Positions 54,396 to 62,217 of a stretch of DNA of 64,000 nt are shown here, piece after piece. Positions within the stretch are counted from its first letter, which is position 1, and every line of letters begins with the position of its first letter. The notes beneath the pieces were generated by a model. That model was not told the origin of the DNA. It saw only the letters and a program-made list of their open reading frames with translations, and did no database searches. Source of the stretch: an uncultured bacterium (GTDB lineage Bacteria > Planctomycetota > Phycisphaerae > Phycisphaerales > UBA1924); contig CAILKP010000021.1 in the NCBI GenBank assembly GCA_903834785.1, forward strand, positions 1 through 64,000, given 5' to 3'. The position numbers and the translations under genes were made by a program.

Positions 54396-57158
54396 ATGAC
54401 TTTCTATCACACGGCTCTGGTCGCGGTTCTGCTCGCAGTCGGCGGCAGTGCATCGGCGTTCGTCCCCAACCCCGAGCTTGAGCCAAACGAGTCCAAGGCC
54501 ACCGCCACCATCGCCGCGTCCGGCGGCAGCGGCATGGCCCACGGCGACACGATCACCGGCACCACCACAGGCACCGCAACCAGCACGCCTGGCATTGGCT
54601 CCGCGGATTACTTCCGCGTCCGCACCGCGCCGCAGCCCGCCGGAATCTACCGCCACCGCCTGACCCTGACGACCACCGGCACCGCCGGCCACACCGGCCA
54701 CATCCGCGGGCTGACGCAGAACACCTCCGGCGCGATTGTGCCAGGCACCGACCTTCTTCTGCAGGCAAGCACCACATCCACCACGCCGGCACGCTTTAAC
54801 CAGTGGTACGGCTTTGGCCGTCAAGAGGAGCTGTACTACCGCGTCCAGGGCGCCGCCGCGACAACCCAGCCCTACGCCGCCGAACTGACCACCGAGCCGG
54901 TCACGCCGCTGAACATCTCAGGCACACTTCAGAGCGGCGTGATCACCATCACCACGCCGCCGTCCAACCCGTCGGCCAACACCGCGCTGTGGGTCTATGA
55001 CGCTGCCCTCGAGCCGATTCCCGGCTTTTCAAGCGAGGATCCTGCCGCACCCTCGACCAGCAGCATCGCAAGCCTCACCCGCGTCTTCGTTCCCGGCACC
55101 TACTACCTGGCGTTCTCAACGCGATTCCTCTCCAACAACCTTGTCTCAGCACAGGATGACCGCTTCCGCAGCACGCCGCTGATGGACTTTCCCGGCTCTA
55201 TCGCAAACTCGTCGGCCGCGGTGGATGGCGGGGCTTCCAACAACTTCCCGATCTCCTTGACCCACGCCGGCGGCACGCTCACCGTGACCGGTACGCGCCG
55301 GGCCTACGACATCGTCTGGGTCCGCTTCCAGGTGGCCAGCCCAGTTCAGCCGACACCGATCGTCGTAACACCCCGGCCCTCAAACGCCGTGCGGCAGGCA
55401 AGCCCGCTCTCGACCCCGCCGTTCATCGGCACACTCGCCGCATTCGTCGCCCCGGGCGATACGCCTGTCTCGACCGGCCTGCTGGTCCGGGCGAACCTCT
55501 CCGCCTTCGGCGGTCCCGCGGCGGCCGTCATGGCCGATGATGGCATTTCGCCCGATCCGATCGCCGGTGACGGCGTGTACACCGCGGCGGTCGATGTCAC
55601 CACCGCCGCGGCGGCGACGTACGAGATACCGGTCACGGCGACCGATGCCCAGGGCCGCAGCACCACCGCGCCCGTGCCGCTGCGCGTGCGCGATGGCGTG
55701 ATCCCGCTGGGCACGCTTTCTTCGGGCGGCACGCTCGTCGGTACTGGTGAGATCGAGCCTCGCGGCATCCAGTGGTTCTCCTTCACGCCGGCGTTCGATG
55801 CAGTCTCCCCCCGCGGCTGGATCGACATGTTCACCGAGATCGTTCCCGGCTCAAACGTGAACTTTCCCGTGCTGGGGATCTTTGATGCGGGTGGTAATCT
55901 GCTTGCCCAGGATGAGATCGACGGGCTTGGCAGCACCGCCGCTCTCTCCTTTGGTCAGGTCAACCCGGCTCGGCCCGGCAGCGGTGATGGTGAGCCCTTC
56001 AACGGCCGCGACGGCTCGCTGGTCGCCGGTCAGACGTACTACTTGGCCGTCACGCAGTACCGGCAGGCCTTTACATCCCCGTTCGGTGCCACCAGTGCCG
56101 GCAACGTCGCCGGTGCGGTGCGAGTTTTCATATCTGGTCAGGCCAACACTTCTCTGGCGGCATCACCCGAAATGGTGCCGCCGCTCGTGGCCGTCGGCGG
56201 GCCATTAAGCCCCGAGTCGCTGCTGAAGGTGACTGTCGCCGGTGCCGTGGCTCCGGCATCTACGGGCATCACAGTGACGGCGAACCTCTCCACCATCGGC
56301 GGCGGCTCGGCGGTCCCCGTGCTGGATAACGGAGAGGATGACGATGCCGTCGCGGGTGATGGCATCTACACGCTCCGCGTCAGTGCCGCCGGGCAGAGCG
56401 CGGGACTCAAGATGCTCCCGGTGACCACCAGTGATGCCCAGGGTCGCGCTGTCACCACGCAGGTGACGCTGAACGTCCGAGGTGACACGCTTGTGGACCT
56501 CAGCCCGATCATCATGGATGGTGTGCAGCGTCAGTTCACCCGCCAGGTCACCGGTCAGGGTGCCGACTGGTACCGCATCGAGCTTCCGGCAATCAACGCG
56601 GACAGTTGGCTCGATGTCTTCAGCACGGCCACCGCCAACGTCACGACGAACACGTCCATCGCCCTGTTCCGCGAGAACGGCACCGTTCGATACTGGACCT
56701 TCGGCTTTCAAGGTGCCGCTGCCGCGACAATGAGCTTCGGCCAGACGTCGCCAGCCCGTGTGTATCCGCCACTCCCGCCGCTGGCCGGCGAGCAGGGCGA
56801 CTTGCCCGCAGGCGTGTACTACCTCGTGTATCTGCCGTTTACCGGAACGTCCTATCCAACCGTTTCCGACGGCTTTGGCGTCGAGCTGGGCAATGACACG
56901 CCAGCCGCCGTGATCACCTTGTTCATCGCCGGTTTCGCGCCAGTCCGCTGCCTGGCCGACGTCGCCGCCGATGGCACCATCGACGGCTCGGACTTCATCG
57001 CCTTCATCAACGCCTTCGGCATCGGCGATGCTGCCGTGGATCCGGTCGCCGATGTCGGCGGCGGTAGCGATCCGTCACGAGATGCCGGCGGCCCCGATGG
57101 CACCATCGACGGCACCGACTTCATCGCCTTCATCAACGCGTTCGCCGCCGGCTGCTGA
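54396..57158 (+). CDS. Secreted PPC-like protein with repeated domains and GC-type dockerin tail
   Basis: 920 residues from the ATG at 54396 (GGGAG upstream). Signal peptide ending SASAFVPNP; the next 250 residues parallel the upstream gene (ELEPNESKATATI, SADYFRVRTAPQPAGIYRHRL, RFNQWYGFGRQEELYYRV), so the two arose by tandem duplication. Two choice-of-anchor-X-type repeats follow (VMADDGISPDPIAGDGVYT near 385 and VLDNGEDDDAVAGDGIYTL near 650). PPC-like beta segments lie between and after them. In place of the P-domain there are further repeats. Two GC-type dockerin units (DGTIDGSDFIAFIN, DGTIDGTDFIAFIN) end in FAAGC. A surface adhesin or matrix role is likely; no catalytic site is seen. Confidence 0.88.
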   Translation: MTFYHTALVAVLLAVGGSASAFVPNPELEPNESKATATIAASGGSGMAHGDTITGTTTGTATSTPGIGSADYFRVRTAPQPAGIYRHRLTLTTTGTAGHTGHIRGLTQNTSGAIVPGTDLLLQASTTSTTPARFNQWYGFGRQEELYYRVQGAAATTQPYAAELTTEPVTPLNISGTLQSGVITITTPPSNPSANTALWVYDAALEPIPGFSSEDPAAPSTSSIASLTRVFVPGTYYLAFSTRFLSNNLVSAQDDRFRSTPLMDFPGSIANSSAAVDGGASNNFPISLTHAGGTLTVTGTRRAYDIVWVRFQVASPVQPTPIVVTPRPSNAVRQASPLSTPPFIGTLAAFVAPGDTPVSTGLLVRANLSAFGGPAAAVMADDGISPDPIAGDGVYTAAVDVTTAAAATYEIPVTATDAQGRSTTAPVPLRVRDGVIPLGTLSSGGTLVGTGEIEPRGIQWFSFTPAFDAVSPRGWIDMFTEIVPGSNVNFPVLGIFDAGGNLLAQDEIDGLGSTAALSFGQVNPARPGSGDGEPFNGRDGSLVAGQTYYLAVTQYRQAFTSPFGATSAGNVAGAVRVFISGQANTSLAASPEMVPPLVAVGGPLSPESLLKVTVAGAVAPASTGITVTANLSTIGGGSAVPVLDNGEDDDAVAGDGIYTLRVSAAGQSAGLKMLPVTTSDAQGRAVTTQVTLNVRGDTLVDLSPIIMDGVQRQFTRQVTGQGADWYRIELPAINADSWLDVFSTATANVTTNTSIALFRENGTVRYWTFGFQGAAAATMSFGQTSPARVYPPLPPLAGEQGDLPAGVYYLVYLPFTGTSYPTVSDGFGVELGNDTPAAVITLFIAGFAPVRCLADVAADGTIDGSDFIAFINAFGIGDAAVDPVADVGGGSDPSRDAGGPDGTIDGTDFIAFINAFAAGC

Positions 57159-57182
57159 CGCCGCATTCCGACCCGACCGCGC

Positions 57183-58004
57183 TCACGCCAGGTTGCCAAG
57201 CCCGGTCAGGCCGATCGGCTCATCGCTGTAAAACGCCTCCGCCGCGGCCGTGCCGATCCGCGATCCCATGTACGCGTCCATCGCCGCCAGCCGGTCCGGC
57301 AGCCCGCGGTTGTTCGGGTTCATCTCAAACTGCGAGCGATACGCATCAATCGCCGCCCGCTTCTGGCCGGTAAACGCCGAGGTGTCCATCATGAACCCCG
57401 GCTGCGGCACAATCCGAAGGTGCGTTGCAAAGTAGTAGATCAGCCACTTGGGATACAGCGGCGGCATCCCGCCGTCGCCGGGCATGCTCACCTTCGTCAG
57501 CTTCGCATCAAACCGGGCATCAACCACAATCCGCGTCACCGCCAGGTGGTCGGGGTGCGCATCGGTGGGGTGTGGCACAAAGATCATCCCGATCTGGTAC
57601 TTGCGGATCACCCCGGCCACCAGATGCCGCGCCTCGAGCGTGTGCTGCACGCTGCGATTCGGCAGCCCCGCGGGCAGGCCGTTGACCGGTGGCAGGATGC
57701 CATCGCCCAGCATGATCCGCGTGACTGATCCCCCACGATGGGAGTGGGCTGCGGTGGGTGCCAGTGCCGCGGCAGCAGCGGCCGCCTCCTTGGCCCGCGT
57801 CGCCGGGTCGCCATACGGCGTCGGCTCGCCGCTGGTCATGTCGAGAATGACAACGCGGTGACCTTCTGCCGCCAGCATGGCGATCGTGCCGCCCATCCCC
57901 AGTTCCTGATCATCCGGGTGCGGTCCCACCACCAGAATGTTCCGTTGGGTGCCGATGCTCAGCGGGGGTGTTGTTGTCATGTGTTCTGTCGCGTCGGTGC
58001 TCAT
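57183..58004 (-). CDS. PIG-L family (BshB-like) zinc N-deacetylase
   Basis: 273 residues from the ATG at 58004, which overlaps the upstream gene's TGA (ATGA); an ATG at 57980 is an alternative. ILVVGPHPDDQELGMGGTIAML holds the zinc and catalytic HPDD, ILDMTSGEPTPYGDPATRAKEA is typical, and VPHPTDAHPDHLAV supplies the third ligand. Such enzymes deacetylate GlcNAc-malate (bacillithiol), GlcNAc-inositol (mycothiol) or other GlcNAc glycosides. No other low-molecular-thiol gene is near. Coupling to a C39-like lipoprotein is unusual and hints at an envelope-related substrate. This is the second PIG-L domain in the window. Confidence 0.9.
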   Translation of the reverse strand: MSTDATEHMTTTPPLSIGTQRNILVVGPHPDDQELGMGGTIAMLAAEGHRVVILDMTSGEPTPYGDPATRAKEAAAAAAALAPTAAHSHRGGSVTRIMLGDGILPPVNGLPAGLPNRSVQHTLEARHLVAGVIRKYQIGMIFVPHPTDAHPDHLAVTRIVVDARFDAKLTKVSMPGDGGMPPLYPKWLIYYFATHLRIVPQPGFMMDTSAFTGQKRAAIDAYRSQFEMNPNNRGLPDRLAAMDAYMGSRIGTAAAEAFYSDEPIGLTGLGNLA

Positions 58005-59299
58005 GGCTGGATGGGCCGCTGCAGCACGTACGCCGTGCCCAGGGTCCGCTTCAGCCACACCGCCGTCATGTCGTCGCGGTAGTACGTCAGTGCGGCTTTC
58101 TCCGGTTCGCTCGCCGCCGGATCATTGACCAGGATGTTCCCGGCCGCATCGATCCCGCGGATCACGATCAGGTGTCCGTCGGTCTCTTTGTACGGCGCCC
58201 CGCGCAGCTCGCCAGGCTTGGTCTGTATCGAGATGATCACCGGCCAGCCCAGATTCAGCAGGTCCTCTACCTCGCGCCAGCTCGTCAGCCGCGTCAGGTA
58301 CCCCGGCACGCCGCGGCTGTAGGCCGTTTGCACGTTCCGTGGCCAGTTGCCGTACAGGTCATGCCGCGCATCAAAGGCCGCTTCGGCGATCTCCAGCACC
58401 GGCCGGTCGATGCCGTACGCACCCAGCACCATCGCCACGCTCGTCGGGCTGCAGATGCGCCCGGCAATCTCCGGCCGCTCCGTCTTCTGGCTCCGCAGTG
58501 GCACCGCGAGTTCAACCCGCGCCGGCTCGGCGGCTCTGGCAGGTGCCGCCGAACGGTCCGTCCCGACCGGCACGCCCTGACGCGGCGTGGCCACACGCAG
58601 CGCGTCCTGCCTGGCCCAATGCGCATCAGCGGCGGAGGTATCCATCAGGCACACAGTCATGCGAGCAATGCTCACCGGGCTTGCATCCGCAGCCGTGGCT
58701 GCCGAGAATACCAGCACGCGGTACTGCAGTTGCCCGAAGGTCTTTCCCTTGGCCGCGACGAAGTAGTCCACATCAATCTTGCCGCCGGCGGACTTCACGA
58801 CCGGGCTGGTGATGGTCGTCATGCCGCCGGCACCAGGGCGGGTGCCCGTCCAGTCGCCCACGAACATCCACGGTGACCACGCCGCACCTTTGCCCGCCTC
58901 GGCCACCCGGATCTCCACCGCGGCCGCCGCGCCCGATGGTACGGAAAGGTTCCACGACACCAGCGCCTCATCAAACCGCAGGCCTGCCTCCAGCACCTGG
59001 CTCTGGTAGCAGTGTGTCAGCGGGCCGCTACCGGCCGGCAGCACGGGCCAGTCGGCGGCAGTCGGCGCCACCCAGCCATCATCAGCGTGCCCAAAGTGCT
59101 CGGGGCTCTGGTGCATCACCACATGCCGGAAGGTGGACGCGACCGTGGATTCCGGTGCGAAGCTGCGGCTTCCGGCCGAACACCCCGGCAGTGTGCCGAC
59201 TGCGCCCGTGGCAAGCACCGCAGCCAGCACGGCCAGGCCGGCACGCCAGCCACCACTCCGCCCGGCTGCCCGCGAACCCGATTTGAAGGCGTGCACCAT
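58001..59299 (-). CDS. Lipoprotein with C39-like cysteine peptidase domain
   Basis: 432 residues. A lipoprotein signal ends at GTLPGCSAG (Cys about 40). A beta-rich N-terminal domain (about 60-240; LVSWNLSVPSGAAAAVEIRVAE) binds or positions something. The C-terminal half is a C39-like papain fold: catalytic Cys in GRICSPTSVAMVLGAYG, His in ETDGHLIVIRGID and Asn/Asp in ILVNDPAA. C39-type domains cleave double-glycine leaders or act as amidases or transglutaminase-like enzymes; no ABC partner is present, so a leader-peptidase role is unlikely. It is translationally coupled to the PIG-L gene downstream and divergent from the PfkB kinase. Confidence 0.85.
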   Translation of the reverse strand: MVHAFKSGSRAAGRSGGWRAGLAVLAAVLATGAVGTLPGCSAGSRSFAPESTVASTFRHVVMHQSPEHFGHADDGWVAPTAADWPVLPAGSGPLTHCYQSQVLEAGLRFDEALVSWNLSVPSGAAAAVEIRVAEAGKGAAWSPWMFVGDWTGTRPGAGGMTTITSPVVKSAGGKIDVDYFVAAKGKTFGQLQYRVLVFSAATAADASPVSIARMTVCLMDTSAADAHWARQDALRVATPRQGVPVGTDRSAAPARAAEPARVELAVPLRSQKTERPEIAGRICSPTSVAMVLGAYGIDRPVLEIAEAAFDARHDLYGNWPRNVQTAYSRGVPGYLTRLTSWREVEDLLNLGWPVIISIQTKPGELRGAPYKETDGHLIVIRGIDAAGNILVNDPAASEPEKAALTYYRDDMTAVWLKRTLGTAYVLQRPIQP

Positions 59300-59396
59300 G
59301 ACCGACGGTAGCGTTCACGCCCGAGAACGGGTGCGGCAGCCCGCATTTTGCCCCGTCGGGCACCGTGCCGCGGGCCGGGGTGCAACCATTGCCCCC

Positions 59397-60578
59397 ATGC
59401 CCGACACCACCCGTCAAGCCATCGCCGCCGCCGCGGCAGCCGCCGTCTCCGCCTCCGCTGCCCGCCTGAGCGCCACGCCGATCGTCGTCGGCTGCGACGG
59501 TTTCATTGATGCCATCATCCACATCGTCGACCAGCGCCGCTCCATGGCCGATGATGACTGCACCTACATAGACACCATCGAGGCCTTCGGCCGCCGCGTC
59601 TCCGCGGCCGCCGGAAAGAGCACGAACATGGAGATGGTCGTCCGCGAGGAACGCTTCGGCGGCAACGGCCCGCTGCTGGCCGGCGGCCTTGCTCAGTTCG
59701 GTGCCCCGGTCCGCTATATCGGCTGCGTGGGCAGTGATGACGATGCCCGCCGCCCCCACGTTGTGTTCGCTCCCTTCGTCGAGCGGCTGACCAAGGCCGG
59801 CGGCAGCGTGACGCCGCTGGCGCCACCCGCCCGCACCGATGCGCTGGAGTTCTCCGACGGCAAGCTGATGATGGGCAAGCCGGCGAACCTTGACTCCGTC
59901 ACGTGGGATCGGCTCAAGGAGGACTTCGGCCTTCCCGCGCTGAAACAGGCCTTCGGAAACGCAGAGCTGATCGGTCTGGTCAACTGGGTGATGATGCGCG
60001 GTGCACAGGGCATCTGGCAGGGGCTGGTTGACGATGTCCTTTCGGCGATCCCCGCCGGCAGCCCTCGGCCGCGCGTGTTCATCGACCTGTGCGACCCGGC
60101 CAAGCGAACCGATGCTGATGTTGCCAGCGCCATGGCACTGCTGGGTGTCATGGCCCGCCACGTCCCCGTGACGCTCGGACTCAACCTCTCCGAAGCCCAG
60201 CGCATCGACCAGGTTGTCGGCACCAAGGCCATCGGTGAGAAGCCCACCGACGATCAGCTTCGCCAGGCCTGCGTGGCGATCCGCGCCAAGCTGGGCATCG
60301 ACTGCGTTGTCATTCACCCCCGCCACGGTGCGGCAGGCGCCTTCGCCGATGGTCAGTCCGCGTGGTTCACCGGGCCGCTCGTCCGCCATCCCAAGCTCTC
60401 AACCGGCGCGGGTGATCACTTCAACGCCGGGTTCTGCCTGGGCCAGTTGCTCGGCCTTCCGGTTGAGCAGGCCTTGGCCGTGGGTACCGCCACCAGCGGG
60501 GCTTATGTCCGTGACGCGATGAGTCCGACGCTCGACCGTCTGGCCGCCATGCTGCGCGACATGCCCGCGCCGGAGTGA
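59397..60578 (+). CDS. PfkB-family carbohydrate kinase
   Basis: 393 residues from the ATG at 59397; the frame is open further upstream, into the divergent lipoprotein gene, without family character. FGGNGPLLAGGLAQFGAPVRYIGCVG is the N-terminal ribokinase motif and LSTGAGDHFNAGFCLGQLL the C-terminal motif with the catalytic Asp (about 338). Family members phosphorylate ribose, fructose, fructose-1-phosphate, nucleosides or similar sugars. An insertion around 40-75 (VDQRRSMADDDCTYIDTIEA) may form the lid. The substrate is not evident from the neighbours. A dockerin gene with its own promoter follows. Confidence 0.88.
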   Translation: MPDTTRQAIAAAAAAAVSASAARLSATPIVVGCDGFIDAIIHIVDQRRSMADDDCTYIDTIEAFGRRVSAAAGKSTNMEMVVREERFGGNGPLLAGGLAQFGAPVRYIGCVGSDDDARRPHVVFAPFVERLTKAGGSVTPLAPPARTDALEFSDGKLMMGKPANLDSVTWDRLKEDFGLPALKQAFGNAELIGLVNWVMMRGAQGIWQGLVDDVLSAIPAGSPRPRVFIDLCDPAKRTDADVASAMALLGVMARHVPVTLGLNLSEAQRIDQVVGTKAIGEKPTDDQLRQACVAIRAKLGIDCVVIHPRHGAAGAFADGQSAWFTGPLVRHPKLSTGAGDHFNAGFCLGQLLGLPVEQALAVGTATSGAYVRDAMSPTLDRLAAMLRDMPAPE

Positions 60579-60684
60579 GCCGGTTAAGGGTGAGCGGGCA
60601 GAGTCTGTTTGGGGCATGGTTGGATCCTCTGCGCACCCCGGATCGATCGCCAGAACCATCAGGCGAAATGCGGCGGCATCGGCC

Positions 60685-60712
60685 TTGACAACCGGTGGCG
60701 ATGTCGTATCTT
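60685..60712 (+). promoter_or_regulatory. Sigma-70-type promoter of the small dockerin gene
   Basis: TTGACA (60685-60690, exact consensus), a 16-base spacer and TATCTT (60707-60712), 48 bases before the ATG at 60761. This is the clearest housekeeping-type promoter in the window. Confidence 0.75.
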
Positions 60713-60760
60713 GTGCTTCTCCCCGTCTCTGCAAACAAGGCTTCACCCCAAGAGGATCCG

Positions 60761-61633
60761 ATGTCCGCCACGCTCCGCACCCGTTCGCTTCTGACCGCGG
60801 CCCTTGCTGCTTGCCTCGTTTCCGCCTCGGCCGCCACCACCGCACAGGCCGACATCGTTCGCGTGGTCATCACCGGGTTTGTCGAGAGCAACGGCTACCG
60901 CGCGGGGACGACGTTCTTTGGTGTGCCTTCCAACACGCCCGTCACGGTCGCGTTCGATCTGAACTCAGCGAACTTCATCGCCAGCCCGACGCCGTCGCTG
61001 GTCAACCGTGTCCGTGGGTACCCCGTGATTCCGGGCTCGTTCTCGCTGCAGGTGGGGACGGTCACAGTCGGTGTGGCCGGCACACCGGCGTTTAACTTCG
61101 TCATCCGCAACGATGATCCGCGGGTCGACGGCTTCTTCATTTCAGCCGGCACCGATCTGCCCACGTTCATCCGGCTGGCGATGACGCCGGCCAACCACGG
61201 GCTCGAGTTCAGCCGCACGTTCAATAACCCGCTGCCCCCGCCGGCACTGGACCCCACGCTGCCGTCGCTGAACATCCTCGATGCCGTCGGCTCGTGGGGC
61301 TTTGAGAACCTCTCGGTGTATTCGTTTAACGTCGGCCTCAACGAGAACATCACGCCGCTGGTGCTGGGCTACTCCCGGATCACCATCAGCAACATCACGC
61401 CCCGCTGCCTGGCCGATGTCGCCGGCGGCAGCCCCTCCGGCGGTGACGGCACGGTGGATGGTGCTGACTTCATCGCCTTCGTGAACTCCTTTGCCATCGG
61501 CAGCGCGGCGATCGATGCCACGGCCGATGTTGCCGGTGGGACGAGCAGCACACTCCCGGCCGGTGGCCCGGACGGCACCATCGACGGGACCGACTTCATC
61601 GAGTTCATCAACGCGTTCGCGGCCGGCTGCTGA
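60761..61633 (+). CDS. Small secreted protein with GC-type dockerin tail
   Basis: 290 residues from the ATG at 60761 (AGAGGA upstream). Signal peptide ending near TAQADIV. A single beta-sandwich-like domain (about 28-210; VVITGFVESNGYRAGTTF, VTVAFDLNSANF, FNFVIRNDDPRVDGFFIS) resembles domains of proteins with C-terminal sorting signals, but I cannot name it. Two GC-type dockerin units (DGTVDGADFIAFVN and DGTIDGTDFIEFIN) end FAAGC. It has a strong promoter and is convergent with a small lipoprotein gene. Exported; role unknown. Confidence 0.85.
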   Translation: MSATLRTRSLLTAALAACLVSASAATTAQADIVRVVITGFVESNGYRAGTTFFGVPSNTPVTVAFDLNSANFIASPTPSLVNRVRGYPVIPGSFSLQVGTVTVGVAGTPAFNFVIRNDDPRVDGFFISAGTDLPTFIRLAMTPANHGLEFSRTFNNPLPPPALDPTLPSLNILDAVGSWGFENLSVYSFNVGLNENITPLVLGYSRITISNITPRCLADVAGGSPSGGDGTVDGADFIAFVNSFAIGSAAIDATADVAGGTSSTLPAGGPDGTIDGTDFIEFINAFAAGC

Positions 61634-61678
61634 TTGCAGACTGTTGAGCGAGCGTCCGGCTCCATCCGCCAGAACGCA

Positions 61679-62185
61679 TCACCGTACCGGCGTGAGGTCG
61701 GGGTACGGCATCGCCTGATCCCGCAGCGTCCGCTGCAGAAGATCCAGCCGCCGACGCAGTTCAGTCAGCCACGGTGTCGGGCCGCTGTCGTACCGCTTGG
61801 CAAAGGTCCGCTCGGGTGTCCGCAGCGTCACCTTGTACGCGGGCAGGGCCGCATCGGTGTCCACCGGTTCGGCCTCCAGTGTCTCGGCCCGACGGAGCAG
61901 TTCCATGACCGGGGCCAGCTGGGCCTCGGTCAGCTTGGTCGTCCACACCGGATACGCCGCGGGGTCATCGACGGACAGGATGTTCCGGCCCGCGTTGTAC
62001 ACCAGCTCGCCGCTGGGTCGCAGGCCGTAGTACACCGCCAGGTTGGTGTCACCTTGCATCACCCGCATGTCCAGCGAGTAGCCACCCGTCGGTGAGTTGC
62101 TCGCCGCAGCGGTGCAGCCGCCCAGCAGCAGGCCGAAGCATGCCAGAACCATCACAAGCGCAGCGGCCATTGCACGGGGGATCAT
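61679..62185 (-). CDS. Small hypothetical lipoprotein
   Basis: 168 residues from the ATG at 62185. A lipoprotein signal (MVLACFGLLLGGC, lipobox LGGC at about 21-24) is followed by a domain of about 140 residues: YSLDMRVMQGDTNLAVYYGL, GELVYNAGRNILSVD, LTEAQLAPVMELLRRAETL and TFAKRYDSGPTPWLTELRRR. The mix of strands followed by helices is like small planctomycete lipoproteins of unknown function. It starts 32 bases after the helicase stop on the same strand, so co-transcription is likely. Confidence 0.75.
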   Translation of the reverse strand: MIPRAMAAALVMVLACFGLLLGGCTAAASNSPTGGYSLDMRVMQGDTNLAVYYGLRPSGELVYNAGRNILSVDDPAAYPVWTTKLTEAQLAPVMELLRRAETLEAEPVDTDAALPAYKVTLRTPERTFAKRYDSGPTPWLTELRRRLDLLQRTLRDQAMPYPDLTPVR

Positions 62186-62217
62186 GCAGAACCGTAGTGA
62201 CCGCCGCAACGCCGGGC

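Noticed and set aside
59082-60389. 435-codon minus-strand frame opposite the PfkB kinase
   Set aside because: Overlaps both a kinase with intact motifs and the start of the divergent lipoprotein gene; no motif of its own.
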